DNA of 64,000 bases from Johnsonella ignava ATCC 51276 (GCF_000235445.1 NZ_JH378830.1:218967-282966); one strand, 5' to 3'; counted from the stretch's first letter, positions 53,154 through 63,854 are shown. The notes: generated by a model from the sequence alone, not told the origin. A program made the numbers and translations.

Positions 53154-53267
53154 AAGAGGTGTAAATATTTTAAGAGTTTTTACAGCCACATAAAATAAAT
53201 ATTTAAAAATGTAATTGATTAATAAATTCCGTATTATATAAATTTGCAGGCGAAAGGAAATACCCAG

Positions 53268-54623
53268 ATGGAAAAAAAGAAGGCACTAAAAGGGAGTTTA
53301 AACAAAAAGATAAAATTTATTGCAGCAGTATTATTAATAATACTGGCAGCTGCCGTTTATGTGGTAAAAAACGGCAATAAGGGTGTTGAAGTTGAAGTAT
53401 ATACGGTGGAAAACTCAGCTGTAAATGATGTTTATAAAGAAAGCGGTGTAGTTAAATCCGGAGATAAATATCATATAATTGCAAAAACTTCAGGAAGTAT
53501 AAATGAAGTTTTAGTAAGTGAAAATACTCCTGTAAAAGCAGGAGATGTGCTTGTCAGGATAGACACAAGGGATCTTCAGTACCAGAAGGATTTAAAAAAC
53601 AGCAGTATAGAAGCAAATATGGCAAAAAAAGAAGAAAGTGATGTAAATAAAGTTATGGCAACTGCACCAATTGAATATATAAACACTTTAAGACAAAATG
53701 TCGCTTCTGCTGAGGCTGCATTAAATGCTGCGAGAAATGATTATCAGGCAAAGCAGGCACTTTTTGATTCAGGTGCTGTATCAAACCTTGAACTTGAGGC
53801 TTCAAAATCGTCGTATGAATCTTCGAATGCGGCATATGAGTCTGCAAATACAAGATTGAGTCAAAGCAGTACATATCTTGAAAGTCTTAAAAAAGAGGGA
53901 CTTACTGAGAAAGATATAAATAAAAAATTCTATGAAAGTACTCAAAAACAGCTTGATGCGGCAATAGCGGCAGATCAAACCTCTATAGAGCAGCTTGACA
54001 GGCAGATTGCAGACTGTGAAGTCAAGGCGGAATATGACGGTGTAGTGCTTTCAGTCGCTGCAAAAGATATATCAATGGTTTCAGCAGGACAGGAACTTGC
54101 AGTTATAAGTACCGATGCACACGGACAGTATAAGGTCGAAACCGATGTGCTTACAGATGTAATACCGTATCTTAATGTAGGCGATCCGGCAGAAATTGAG
54201 TTTGATATGAGAGGCACTAAAAAGACTGTTTCAGGAAAAATCAGTGAAATATATGATTTTGCAAATGAGGAGAAATCGGCACTAGGTCTTAAAGAATATC
54301 GTGTTAAAGTGCTTGTCGCACTTGATGAAAATACATCCGATGATATAATAAAAGACGGTTATGGTGTAAATGTAAAATTTAATTTATATAACAATGAAAA
54401 TGTGGCAGCGGTTCCGATAGGTGCTGTATTTAAATATGATGAAAAGGATTATGTATTTAAGATTGTAGATAAAAAAGCGGTTATGTCTCCTGTAAATATA
54501 GATTATAAATCAGGTACGCAGGCAGTTATAAGCAGCGGACTGGATGTAGGTGATGTGGTCATAACCAATTCGGATAATGAGGATCTTGAAGACGGTGTAA
54601 GAGTAAGAATAAAAAAATCCTGA
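53268..54623 (+). CDS. HlyD-type exporter adaptor subunit (second system)
   Basis: The ATG at 53268 follows AAAGGA by nine bases; an in-frame TTG at 53244 has no such support. The 451-residue protein has one membrane helix (KIKFIAAVLLIILAAAVYVV), the lipoyl half VLVSENTPVKAGDVLVRIDT, a long coiled-coil hairpin (Ala/Ser/Gln-rich, about residues 110-240), and the returning half CEVKAEYDGVVLSVAAKD. It is an orthologue of function, not a close copy, of the adaptor at 43539. Confidence 0.9.
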   Translation: MEKKKALKGSLNKKIKFIAAVLLIILAAAVYVVKNGNKGVEVEVYTVENSAVNDVYKESGVVKSGDKYHIIAKTSGSINEVLVSENTPVKAGDVLVRIDTRDLQYQKDLKNSSIEANMAKKEESDVNKVMATAPIEYINTLRQNVASAEAALNAARNDYQAKQALFDSGAVSNLELEASKSSYESSNAAYESANTRLSQSSTYLESLKKEGLTEKDINKKFYESTQKQLDAAIAADQTSIEQLDRQIADCEVKAEYDGVVLSVAAKDISMVSAGQELAVISTDAHGQYKVETDVLTDVIPYLNVGDPAEIEFDMRGTKKTVSGKISEIYDFANEEKSALGLKEYRVKVLVALDENTSDDIIKDGYGVNVKFNLYNNENVAAVPIGAVFKYDEKDYVFKIVDKKAVMSPVNIDYKSGTQAVISSGLDVGDVVITNSDNEDLEDGVRVRIKKS

Positions 54624-54762
54624 TAATGATATGTCATTTTTAATTAAATCAGTCAGAGTTTTATTCACTGACATGCAGGAAATGCAAAATTCAAGGTATA
54701 TAAAATTTAAGAAATACTAATAGTATTATCTATTATTTACAGCTATCTTAGGGAGTTATTAA

Positions 54763-57111
54763 ATGAAATACTTTAGAAGAAATGTGTTTAGGGCTGCAAA
54801 AAAAAATAAAGGTACTTATATAGGTGCGACACTTATCATGGCACTAGGCATATATATATTTATATCAATGAATGATACTCTTATAAACCTGAGGGGCAGG
54901 ATATATGAATACTATGAACAGCAAAATATGGCAGATATATTTGCCGAGGCGATATCGGTTCCTCATTCAAAAATCAAGGATTTTGAGAACATACAGGGCA
55001 TAGAAAAAGCTTCCGGAGTTTTGTCGGCAGATATAAGGATAACAGGTGATGACATAGATGGTATAGTAAATCTGCATGTGCTTGGATATGCTCCTGATAA
55101 TGATCTGAATAAGATAAGCCTTGAGCCTGATATAGCTCCTGAACATAACAGGATTTATGTAGGGAGGAAGATGCTTAATGCAAGGAAATGGAAGGAAGGG
55201 CAGCATATAAATCTTATAATTGAAGGTGAGAGCTATGATTTTATAATAGCCGGCATGGCACATGCACCTAATTATATATATTCAGTTCCTCCAAGCGGAG
55301 CGGTGGTATCTGACGGAAAGGATTATGATATAGCTGTAATGAATGCCGAAAAGCTTGAAAAGATGGTCGGAAAGGAAAAAATCGTAAATGAAATAGCCTT
55401 TAAACTGTCAAAGGATTATTCTTATGAGAAGCTGAGATATATTTTAACTGAAGAACTTGAACCTTATGGTTTAAAAAGCATAGTTTCCAAAGAGGATCAG
55501 CTAAGCTTTAATATGGTAAAGAGTGAAATAAAGGAGCTTATAACTATGGGGACAGTCATACCGGTTATATTTTTAGTGATGTCGGTATTTATGATGTATA
55601 TAGTGCTTAAAAAAATTATAGATAATGACAGAAGCATAATAGGAACTATGAAAGCTATGGGGCTAAAAAATTTTGAGCTTATAAGTTCATACATGTTTCA
55701 GGCGGTTTTTATAGGCGTATTGGGAGTGATAATAGGCAGCCTGGCTGCACATCCTTTTGGAAAATATATGTTTGAAGAATATACCACCTTCTTTTCATTG
55801 CCTTCGGTAGAATATTATGACAGTTACAGCCTCAGGCTTTATGCTCTTATAGTAACACTTGCAGCAAGCATGATTTCGGTATTTTTTGGTGTAAGGGGTA
55901 TAGCCGATATACAGCCGGCGGAAGCGATGAGACCTGCAGTTCCGGATATAAAACAGAATTTTACTGCTTTTGATAATATTGTAAAAAAATTTGGTGTAAT
56001 GCATAAGATGGCGATCAGATCACTTTTCAGAAGCCCTTTAAGGACTTTTATAATATCCTTTGCGATAGCCTTTCCTTTTGCACTTTCGGCAGTACTGTTT
56101 TCTTCGGGGATTGCAATAAGCGCTCTTTTTTTATCACAATTTGATAATGTACAGAGATATGATGTAAAGGTATCACTTGAAAATTATACTTCAAGGACAA
56201 GGGCTGAGGATGCAGTTAGAAATATAGAGGGAGTGGCGGAGTATGAGGCGATAACTGAAATTCCGGTACTTATAAAATCTGTTAACAGGAGTAAATTTAC
56301 TCTGCTTATGGGACTTCACAGCGGTTCGGATCTTTTAAGGATATGCAGTATTGATAAAAAAACTTACAACCCGCCGTCTGACGGACTTATACTAAATTCA
56401 AGGATCGCAGATGATCTTGGACTGAAAGAGGGGGATATAGCAGAAATAAGTACAAGTTATTTTCCGTTAAAAAAATCCTATATTCCGGTAGTTGATGTTA
56501 TACAGGAAGGACTGGGGGGAGGTTGTTACATAGATATAAATTCTATAGGAAAATACCTGCCGGTATCAGATTTTTCAAATGCTATAATATTAAACACAGT
56601 AAGGGGGATGCAGGAGAATGTAAAGAGGGAACTTATAAATACTTCATTTATATCAGCCTATTCAGACAGTAATGAATTGCTTAAAACCTATAAGTCAAGG
56701 ATGAAAAATGTGGCATTTATGGTAAATACATTTATATTTATGACACTGCTTGCAGGAGTTATACTTATATATAATATATCACTTATAAATATAAGAGAAC
56801 GTCGGACCGAATTTGCCACACTTAAAATTATGGGAATTACAGATACTGAAATTAATCAGATGATATTTGCAGAACAGGTTGTATACATGCTTGCGGGACT
56901 TGTAATATCTCTGCCGCTGCTTAAAGGCTTTAAGTGGCTTATGGAAAATCTTATGCTTTCAGATTCCTTTACTGTAAGGCTGGATATGCCGGTGTCATCA
57001 TATATAAAGGCATTTTTATTCTGTTTGACTATGTTGTATATATCAGGACGTGCAATTATAAAAAATATAAAAAAAATAAATCCTACAGACAGCTTAAAAG
57101 AGAAAGGCTAG
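54763..57111 (+). CDS. FtsX-type ABC permease (large, two-domain)
   Basis: The 782-residue protein has two FtsX domains, each with an extracytoplasmic region: helix about 14-34, a soluble block to about 255, three helices to about 390, then helix about 430-452, soluble block, and three final helices. NIRERRTEFATLKIMGITDTEIN precedes the last set, typical of FtsX/MacB-like permeases. It is longer than the single-domain permease at 45770, so the two exporters are different types. It completes the TetR-controlled operon. Confidence 0.88.
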   Translation: MKYFRRNVFRAAKKNKGTYIGATLIMALGIYIFISMNDTLINLRGRIYEYYEQQNMADIFAEAISVPHSKIKDFENIQGIEKASGVLSADIRITGDDIDGIVNLHVLGYAPDNDLNKISLEPDIAPEHNRIYVGRKMLNARKWKEGQHINLIIEGESYDFIIAGMAHAPNYIYSVPPSGAVVSDGKDYDIAVMNAEKLEKMVGKEKIVNEIAFKLSKDYSYEKLRYILTEELEPYGLKSIVSKEDQLSFNMVKSEIKELITMGTVIPVIFLVMSVFMMYIVLKKIIDNDRSIIGTMKAMGLKNFELISSYMFQAVFIGVLGVIIGSLAAHPFGKYMFEEYTTFFSLPSVEYYDSYSLRLYALIVTLAASMISVFFGVRGIADIQPAEAMRPAVPDIKQNFTAFDNIVKKFGVMHKMAIRSLFRSPLRTFIISFAIAFPFALSAVLFSSGIAISALFLSQFDNVQRYDVKVSLENYTSRTRAEDAVRNIEGVAEYEAITEIPVLIKSVNRSKFTLLMGLHSGSDLLRICSIDKKTYNPPSDGLILNSRIADDLGLKEGDIAEISTSYFPLKKSYIPVVDVIQEGLGGGCYIDINSIGKYLPVSDFSNAIILNTVRGMQENVKRELINTSFISAYSDSNELLKTYKSRMKNVAFMVNTFIFMTLLAGVILIYNISLINIRERRTEFATLKIMGITDTEINQMIFAEQVVYMLAGLVISLPLLKGFKWLMENLMLSDSFTVRLDMPVSSYIKAFLFCLTMLYISGRAIIKNIKKINPTDSLKEKG

Positions 57112-57220
57112 ATTTAACTCCATATAGCGGATATAAAATTTTTCCTTACAGATAAAATAATAAATACAGATGAAATAATAAATTAAAAACACATTTAAAA
57201 TATATTAAAAACAAAGGTGA

Positions 57221-57248
57221 GCTTTTCAAGTCATAAGGCTTGAAAAGC
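57221..57248 (-). terminator. Terminator for the DUF4364 gene
   Basis: GCTTTTCAAG (57221-57230) and CTTGAAAAGC (57239-57248) form a perfect 10-base stem. Read on the minus strand it is followed by a T-rich run (TTTGTTTTT) and begins three bases after the stop, fitting an intrinsic terminator. Confidence 0.8.
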
Positions 57249-57251
57249 CCA

Positions 57252-57782
57252 TTACTCTTTGTCAAAAAGCTTTTTAACTACATATTGATATATATCATTG
57301 CTTGCATTTTTCCAGTTGCCGCATATAAGTTCGGCACTTTTTGCATCAGGAACGGACAGATCCATGCTTATAAGTATATCTTTACCTTCTCTGACTTCGC
57401 AGTGGGCGATAAAGCCCGGGGCGGTTGATTTATAAAAATTTGCAGTTATATTTGACTCATCTCTGAGTTTTACTTTATTTTCTTTTAAAAATTCATTTGC
57501 ATCTTCAAGTATGGCACCGGGAATTCTTTTTCCGAAATATTCAAGTGTCTCTTCTCCGGAATTCGTTATTACATAAAATGAAGCGTTGTGTGAGGTGGTA
57601 TTTTGCGTAATAAGTTCAGTTTCCTCAAGTTCAGATATGACCTTCTGCAATGTGAAAAAATCAGTATACTGATGTCTGTTTACAAAAAAATCAAGTAGCT
57701 GGGATGTACTTAAAGGGAATGTTACATGATGGAGCATGTACAGTATTATAAGTTTATATAGTGTTTCAGTTTCAGATAACAT
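57252..57782 (-). CDS. DUF4364 family protein
   Basis: The 176-residue protein starts MLSETETLYKLIILYMLHHV, with winged-helix-like segments LSTSQLLDFFVNRHQYTDF, ISELEETELITQ and a FYVITNSGEETLEYFGKRIP beta wing, followed by an alpha/beta C-terminal part. DUF4364 is a Clostridial family with a winged-helix-like N-terminus; a regulatory role is inferred. There is no strong ribosome site before the start. Confidence 0.85.
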   Translation of the reverse strand: MLSETETLYKLIILYMLHHVTFPLSTSQLLDFFVNRHQYTDFFTLQKVISELEETELITQNTTSHNASFYVITNSGEETLEYFGKRIPGAILEDANEFLKENKVKLRDESNITANFYKSTAPGFIAHCEVREGKDILISMDLSVPDAKSAELICGNWKNASNDIYQYVVKKLFDKE

Positions 57783-57904
57783 AATATGTATTTTGCTGCA
57801 TAGTCAGATATTTTAAATTATGCAGTTATTACCTCCATGAATATTTATTTTATGAACACTTAGTTTCTTAAAGATTTATTTTCTGATTTATTATTAATAA
57901 AATG

Positions 57905-57959
57905 CTATTGATACAGGATTGTTACAGCTTCGCTTCTCGCAGTCCTTGCAAAAATATTC
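57905..57959 (+). repeat. Dispersed 55-base repeat, copy 2
   Basis: It matches 43319-43373 at 49 of 55 positions and keeps the stem by a G-T pair. Both copies stand about 160-220 bases before a start codon. The remaining part of 57783-58128 is A/T-rich with no other feature I can name apart from a possible TAGAAT -10 near 58053. Confidence 0.78.
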
Positions 57960-58128
57960 ATCAGGCATAGTATGAAGCCGTATATTCACAGCGTAAATAC
58001 CATACAACAATATCATACCAACATTAATCTTTTAATTCAAGCGATTTTATGGTAGAATAGCAGAGAGTATGGGAAATTGTAAAATATTACGTTTTCCAAA
58101 TAAAATAAATCAGCAGACAGGTGAGTAT

Positions 58129-61100
58129 ATGAGAGAGAAAATAAATCGCCTCGCCAATGGAATAATAGAAAACGATACACCTAAGATAAGTATAAATCCT
58201 GAAAACATTGACATCGCAGTACAATATACACAGGATGCCAATATACAGATAGATATAATAAGTGAAAATAATATACCTATAAAAGGGCTTGCCTACTCAA
58301 ATAATCCTGCAGTAAAGATACTCACTGCGAAATTTGGAGGCATTACAGCTCATGTATATGCGGAAATTGACAGCAGGTATTTAGGAGCCAAGGAACATAT
58401 AGAGGGTGAAATATCACTTATAACAAATGGGGGCGAATACAAGATCCCTTACAGGTTCAGGACATTTGGCGGTCTGACAGGAGAAACACTAAAAAAACTC
58501 AAAACAATAGAAGATTTTATGATAATAGCGAAGGAAGATCCGGAAACGGCACTTCGCATTTTTGAATATAAGGATTTTACATCAGCTTCATTTATGTATG
58601 ATATGAAGTTGAGAGCGTTATATGAAGGACTTACAAAAAGACCTGACGGGTATAACTGTCTTGAACAGTTTTTAGTGGCTGCCGGGGCAAAGATGCCTGT
58701 TAAGCTTATATTTGAAAAAAACAGATATGAGATTACCTATACCGATGAAGAAAATGAGTATACCATACCCATAAAAAGAAGTGGCTGGGGATACCTTAAT
58801 ATAAAGGTAAGCTCGGACTCCGGATTTATAAAAGTAAAGGATAAAGTTATAAAAGACAGTGATTTCGATTTTAATAAATACGATTGTATGCTGGAATTTG
58901 TAGCGTCAAAGCTGCCACGCAGCAATAGCAGTGCGGTCATAAGTTTTGACAGTGTTGACTCATATTATGAAGTGGTTATAGATGTAAAGAGGAAAATTGC
59001 GGAAAAAAGACCCGGAAAGGCTCTGATGTATAAAAAGCATCTGCTCAACTATATAAAATATCGTTTAAGATATGAATATGAGCAGAATGAAAGACTTATA
59101 ACAATGATGCTTGATGAGCTTGATAAAATCTATCTAATTACTGATAACAGGCTCAGGATAAAGCTGCTTAAGGCGGAAGCACTCTATCTTAAAGGAGAAG
59201 AATATCTTGCGAGAGCGGTGCTGCTTGAAGAAAAAGACAATGTGAGAGCACATAAGATAGATCAGCATTATGAATACATATTGTTTGAGTATATAAGTCT
59301 TATGCTTGAGGAGATGGCAGGGCAGAGAGAATTTTTTGTAAAACAGGTAAGGGGACTTATAAAAGACGGTTTATATGAATACCTGCCGTTTTTAATAAAT
59401 ACCGATACGGCATTTAAAAATAGCAGTGCACTTATGTATGAGATGTTTAAAGAAGCCTTTGAAGCAGGGGTTAGAAGTCCATTTTTATATATACATTATT
59501 GCAGGCTTTTAAATAAAAACCCGGATTTTATGCATGAACCGTCAAAACTTGATCTTGCGGCACTTGATTTCGGTTCAGATGCCAGACTGCTTTCAGAGAG
59601 GCTTATAAGCGAAACGGCATTGAAGATGAAAAAGATAAAAAAATTTGATAAAAGAACTTTTATTCTTCTTAAAAAGTTATATATACAGTCAGGCGCAGAT
59701 AAAGAATTGCTTAGTGCCATATGCCGTCTTATTATAAAGTCAGGCATAAGGGATAAAAGTCTGCATAAATGGTTTGAGCTTGCCGTAAAGGAGGACATTG
59801 GAAACAAACAGCTTTTAAATGACACTGCCGCCTATACGCAGGATGATGATAACAGCGTATTTGAATATTTTATGCATACAGTACCTTATGATTATGCCGA
59901 TCTTATAAATGAAAAAGTGCTTACATATTTTATAACACATCATCATGTACTTGATGCAAATGAGAAAACAATTCTTTATGGGAATATTATAAAATTCACA
60001 AAAAAAAGTGATATTCTATATATAAAATACCTTCCTCAGATGAAAAATTTCGTTTTTGAGCAGGTTTCTCAGCTTCGTATAAATGAAAGGCTGGCAGTTA
60101 TCTATAAGGATATAATAAAACCGAATATGATTGACAAGCGTATGGCAAAATCTCTTATCACTATACTAAGTGCATATAGAATTGAGATACAGAGCAGGCT
60201 TGTAAAAACGGCAGCAGTCATTTATCCGGAACTTAAGGGAGAACATGTATATACATTTGATAAAATACATGCTTATGTGCCGGTATTTTCAGATAGGGCG
60301 GGGATTTTTCTTCAGGATGCCCAGGGAAACAGATATAATTCACTTAATATAAAAAAACAGAGTTTGCTTGATATGCCGGAAGTTAAGAAAGAGTGTGAAA
60401 GGCTTTATCCCGAGCACCTTTTGTTTGAACTTGCACAGATTTGGAAAACGCTTGATAAAACCGATCCTGAACAGCAGGAAACCGCACTTTTACAGGAAGC
60501 CGGAAAAGATGCCAATTTTTCGGATTTGTTTAAAAGCAGGATTTTATCAAAACTGCTTGAATTTTACCGGGAGGATAGTAAAAAACCGAGCGGTCCTGAC
60601 ATATGGGTAATTGAAGATAATTATAAATTTCTTCTTGATATAAATAAAAAAGACCTCAATGAAAGCGACAGAAGTATGATCTGTGAAACCCTGATTAATA
60701 TAGGTTATGCAAAAGAAGCTTATGATATGGTGATGAACTATGGGTATGATATAGTAACAAGGTATAACCTGGCAAAGCTTTGCAAGATTATGATACTTGA
60801 CAATGCCTTTGCAAATGAGGGACTACTAAGGACATCATTTCATGTTGTAATGGAGGGATATAATGATATGGCAATACTTGAATATCTGTGTAAGTATTTT
60901 AACGGAAGCACTGATGATATGTTTAGTTTATTTGAAATTTCTGTAAGTGAACATATAAATACCTATGACCTTGATGAGAGACTTATAGCACAGATGATGT
61001 TTACAGGCAACGGTACACATCTTGATCAGGCATTTGCATGGTATGTAAGCCGCAGGAAAGGTAATGATGTGCTTATAAGGGCATATTTTACAGTGAAATC

Positions 61101-61746
61101 GGCAGATTATTTCCTTAACGGCAAGGAGCTTCCAAAGAAAGTCTTTGAATACCTTGAAAATGCTATTTCAAGTACGCACGGTACAAATGAGATTCCTGTG
61201 ATATACAAGCTTGCAACCACAAAATACTATTCCGAGCTTACATATATGGGAAGTGAAAGACAGGCTGCCGCTTCGGATATAATAAACAGCCTTATAGACA
61301 AGGGGCTTATATTCCCTTATTATAAAAAGCTTGCAAAATGGATACGGCTTCCTCAGGATATTAAGGATAAGGAGATACTTATATATTATGGAAACCGCTT
61401 CTCACTGCCTAAGCTTAAATCAAGGATATTGCCGGGAGACGGCGAGTTTAAGTCTGATGATCTGAGACGCATGTATATGGATATATTTATAAAAGAAAAA
61501 CTTTTATTCAGCGGAGATATATGGGAATATAAAGTATATGAAGAGGAAGACGGAAAAGAAATCATAAAAGATTCGGGCAGTATAAGACATGAAACTGAGA
61601 CCGATGACAATCTTCCCAGCAGATTTGAAAGACTTAATAAATTAGACCCGTCCTCAGGCGGAATGCCTGACTACGTTCTGAAAGAAAAATTTGAAGATTA
61701 TATTGTTAAGGATGAGATCAGCAGGAACCTTTTCGGGCTTATGTAA
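58129..61746 (+). CDS. DUF5717-like giant protein
   Basis: From ATG 58129 the protein is 1205 residues and begins MREKINRLANGIIENDTPKI, as in DUF5717 proteins known from Lachnospiraceae; the in-frame ATG at 58069 would add 20 residues with no better ribosome site. Residues 1-150 look like a beta-rich, cadherin/Ig-like region, then a long helical region with TPR-like pairs (for example LKAEALYLKGEEYLARAVLLEE near 345) runs to the end. There is no signal peptide, so it is probably cytoplasmic. The function is unknown to me. It is followed by two genes that look functionally tied to it. Confidence 0.8.
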   Translation: MREKINRLANGIIENDTPKISINPENIDIAVQYTQDANIQIDIISENNIPIKGLAYSNNPAVKILTAKFGGITAHVYAEIDSRYLGAKEHIEGEISLITNGGEYKIPYRFRTFGGLTGETLKKLKTIEDFMIIAKEDPETALRIFEYKDFTSASFMYDMKLRALYEGLTKRPDGYNCLEQFLVAAGAKMPVKLIFEKNRYEITYTDEENEYTIPIKRSGWGYLNIKVSSDSGFIKVKDKVIKDSDFDFNKYDCMLEFVASKLPRSNSSAVISFDSVDSYYEVVIDVKRKIAEKRPGKALMYKKHLLNYIKYRLRYEYEQNERLITMMLDELDKIYLITDNRLRIKLLKAEALYLKGEEYLARAVLLEEKDNVRAHKIDQHYEYILFEYISLMLEEMAGQREFFVKQVRGLIKDGLYEYLPFLINTDTAFKNSSALMYEMFKEAFEAGVRSPFLYIHYCRLLNKNPDFMHEPSKLDLAALDFGSDARLLSERLISETALKMKKIKKFDKRTFILLKKLYIQSGADKELLSAICRLIIKSGIRDKSLHKWFELAVKEDIGNKQLLNDTAAYTQDDDNSVFEYFMHTVPYDYADLINEKVLTYFITHHHVLDANEKTILYGNIIKFTKKSDILYIKYLPQMKNFVFEQVSQLRINERLAVIYKDIIKPNMIDKRMAKSLITILSAYRIEIQSRLVKTAAVIYPELKGEHVYTFDKIHAYVPVFSDRAGIFLQDAQGNRYNSLNIKKQSLLDMPEVKKECERLYPEHLLFELAQIWKTLDKTDPEQQETALLQEAGKDANFSDLFKSRILSKLLEFYREDSKKPSGPDIWVIEDNYKFLLDINKKDLNESDRSMICETLINIGYAKEAYDMVMNYGYDIVTRYNLAKLCKIMILDNAFANEGLLRTSFHVVMEGYNDMAILEYLCKYFNGSTDDMFSLFEISVSEHINTYDLDERLIAQMMFTGNGTHLDQAFAWYVSRRKGNDVLIRAYFTVKSADYFLNGKELPKKVFEYLENAISSTHGTNEIPVIYKLATTKYYSELTYMGSERQAAASDIINSLIDKGLIFPYYKKLAKWIRLPQDIKDKEILIYYGNRFSLPKLKSRILPGDGEFKSDDLRRMYMDIFIKEKLLFSGDIWEYKVYEEEDGKEIIKDSGSIRHETETDDNLPSRFERLNKLDPSSGGMPDYVLKEKFEDYIVKDEISRNLFGLM

Positions 61747-61788
61747 GGTCTTATACTTGAAATAAACTGTATTTATAGGGAGGCTTAT

Positions 61789-63021
61789 ATGCCAGTGGTT
61801 TTTGGTATAGATATAAGTGATGAGGGCACTTCAGTAGCATCTGATAAAAATGATGAAGCGGTTAAATTTCCTACTGCCGTAGTTAAAGAGCGGGACAGTG
61901 ATAGATGGATGATAGGTGAGCAGGCCTATGAAATGATGCTTGATAACAGAGCTTTAAAGACTGACAAGCTGTATACTATGATAATTAAAGGGAATATGGC
62001 TACTGTCGGTGAAATAAGGTATACTGCTCAAGAGCTTATGAAGATTTTCTTAAAGCTGGTACTTGATGAAACTACAAAGTTTCTTGGCAGCGGCTATCCT
62101 GAGTATATAGTTTTATCAATACCTTACATAGATGATAAAATAATAGAAAAATTCGTACAATGTTTTTTGCAGCTTGGATATGAAAGGGAAAAGATACATA
62201 TAATAAGCAGGTGCGAAAGTTTTATATTTTATGTAATGAGCAAGAAAAAGGATATATGGAACAACCAGGTAGGTATGTTTTATCTTGCAGATTCAAATCT
62301 GCATTATTTTGAATTGAGGGTACAAAGAAGTGCCAAAAATACAGTTGTATATTCTGAAAGCAAGGAAATGGACGAAAGATTTAACCTCGGCATAATTAAC
62401 AGCACATCAGGCAGCAGAATGGCTGACAGGATACTTACATCATGTGCTGAAAGGATGCTTGGAAAGAAGGTTTTTTCAACTATATTTTTAAGCGGCAAAG
62501 GTTTTGAAAAAACGGAATGGGCGGAGTCGTTTACAAAATATATATGTTCAAGAAGAAAGGTTTTTGCAGATGAAGATCTTTTTGCTAAAGGCAGTTGTAT
62601 AAGAGGTTTTGATTTTGCTTCTAAAAAGCCTATATTCAATTTTAAATGTATATGCGATGGAAGGCTTGATACGGGGATTAATCTGAATCTTATAAAAAAG
62701 GATAATGAATACAGCTATGAGATAGCCTCTGCCGGAGACCTGTGGTGTGGAAAAAGTATAACTCTCAGGCTTATAGCTGATGGAAATCAGGATATTGAAT
62801 TTATACTTTCACCTGTTGACATTTATAAAAACACAAGAATTATAAAGGTTCCTCTGGACTTTATGCCTAAACGTCCGTCTAAAACATTAAGGTTTGAGCT
62901 TGGCATAAGCTTTAAAGACAGTATGACTATGATTCTTGATATGAAAGATGTGGGCTTTGGAGATATATACAAGGCATCGCCGCAGTCGGCGGTACACAGG
63001 GAGGTGAATTTATGGGATTGA
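61789..63021 (+). CDS. Actin/Hsp70-like protein (DUF5716-like)
   Basis: The 410-residue protein starts PVVFGIDISDEGTSVASDK, the phosphate-1-loop pattern of the actin/Hsp70 ATPase superfamily. YIVLSIPYIDDKIIEKFVQC (near residue 105) matches the IT.P...... position of Hsp70. The C-terminal third (NGDIEFILSP-like, beta-rich) could be a substrate domain. Its family name is from memory. It lies 42 bases after the DUF5717-like gene behind GGGAGG and overlaps the next gene by ten bases. Confidence 0.75.
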   Translation: MPVVFGIDISDEGTSVASDKNDEAVKFPTAVVKERDSDRWMIGEQAYEMMLDNRALKTDKLYTMIIKGNMATVGEIRYTAQELMKIFLKLVLDETTKFLGSGYPEYIVLSIPYIDDKIIEKFVQCFLQLGYEREKIHIISRCESFIFYVMSKKKDIWNNQVGMFYLADSNLHYFELRVQRSAKNTVVYSESKEMDERFNLGIINSTSGSRMADRILTSCAERMLGKKVFSTIFLSGKGFEKTEWAESFTKYICSRRKVFADEDLFAKGSCIRGFDFASKKPIFNFKCICDGRLDTGINLNLIKKDNEYSYEIASAGDLWCGKSITLRLIADGNQDIEFILSPVDIYKNTRIIKVPLDFMPKRPSKTLRFELGISFKDSMTMILDMKDVGFGDIYKASPQSAVHREVNLWD

Positions 63022-63824
63022 TTTTATGTGAGGATATTGTTGCAGATAAACCGTACTATGTAGAAGAACTTGATATAAATATTTATAGTATTGAAGAGCT
63101 TGGGTACATACTTTATGAGCATCCTTTGCTTGTAATGGAGGATTTTATATCAACAGCACTTTTTGATTTTATAAAAACCGAATTAAAAAAGGAAAGCCTT
63201 GCAATTTCAATTGAAAAAATGTATGCTGAAAAAATCAGTGATGAAAATATAATAATTTATATACTTGAAACATTGGATTTTTATAAAAGCAGTGAGATTT
63301 CACGGTATAAGAATTTAATAACCAATTACAGAAAGCTTAAAAGAGTTGAATTTTTAAAAGCCAAGGCTGATTATATGTTCGGTATAAAAAGATACGGAAA
63401 GGCAATACGTTTTTACAGCATTATATGCAAGCAGCCTCCTGATAGAAATATAGCAGATAAATTTCAGGGTAAAATCTGGCATAATATGGGTAGTGCATAT
63501 GCAAATCTGTTTTTATATGAAAAGGCTCTTGAAGCATATAAAAAATCCTTTGAATATCTTAAGGATAATGATATATTAAAAAAAATATATTTTCTTTCAA
63601 AGCTTGGAGAAGATGAGGTATTTACAGAATTTTTAGATGATAATGGAATAGAGAGCATTGATGCTTCATGGGATGAAGAGTATAACGAAACATTAAAAAA
63701 AGCTCTTGCTTCACAGCGTATAGATTACCTTGACAGTATAATGAAAAAAGATTCATACGAGAAAAGACTGCTTATAAATGAACTTGCAGCTGCATGGAAA
63801 CAGGAGTATAGGAATATGCTGTAA
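63012..63824 (+). CDS. TPR-like protein of the giant-protein cluster
   Basis: The 270-residue protein is helical. Residues about 120-200 contain TPR-like pairs (ADYMFGIKRYGKAIRFYSII and HNMGSAYANLFLYEKALEAY). The N-terminus (DKPYYVEELDINIYSIEELG) is alpha/beta. TPR proteins scaffold other proteins, and overlap with the actin/Hsp70-like gene suggests they act together. I do not know the family name. Confidence 0.72.
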   Translation: MGLILCEDIVADKPYYVEELDINIYSIEELGYILYEHPLLVMEDFISTALFDFIKTELKKESLAISIEKMYAEKISDENIIIYILETLDFYKSSEISRYKNLITNYRKLKRVEFLKAKADYMFGIKRYGKAIRFYSIICKQPPDRNIADKFQGKIWHNMGSAYANLFLYEKALEAYKKSFEYLKDNDILKKIYFLSKLGEDEVFTEFLDDNGIESIDASWDEEYNETLKKALASQRIDYLDSIMKKDSYEKRLLINELAAAWKQEYRNML

Positions 63825-63854
63825 TTAATTTGATGTGAAAGGAATTTTAATTTT

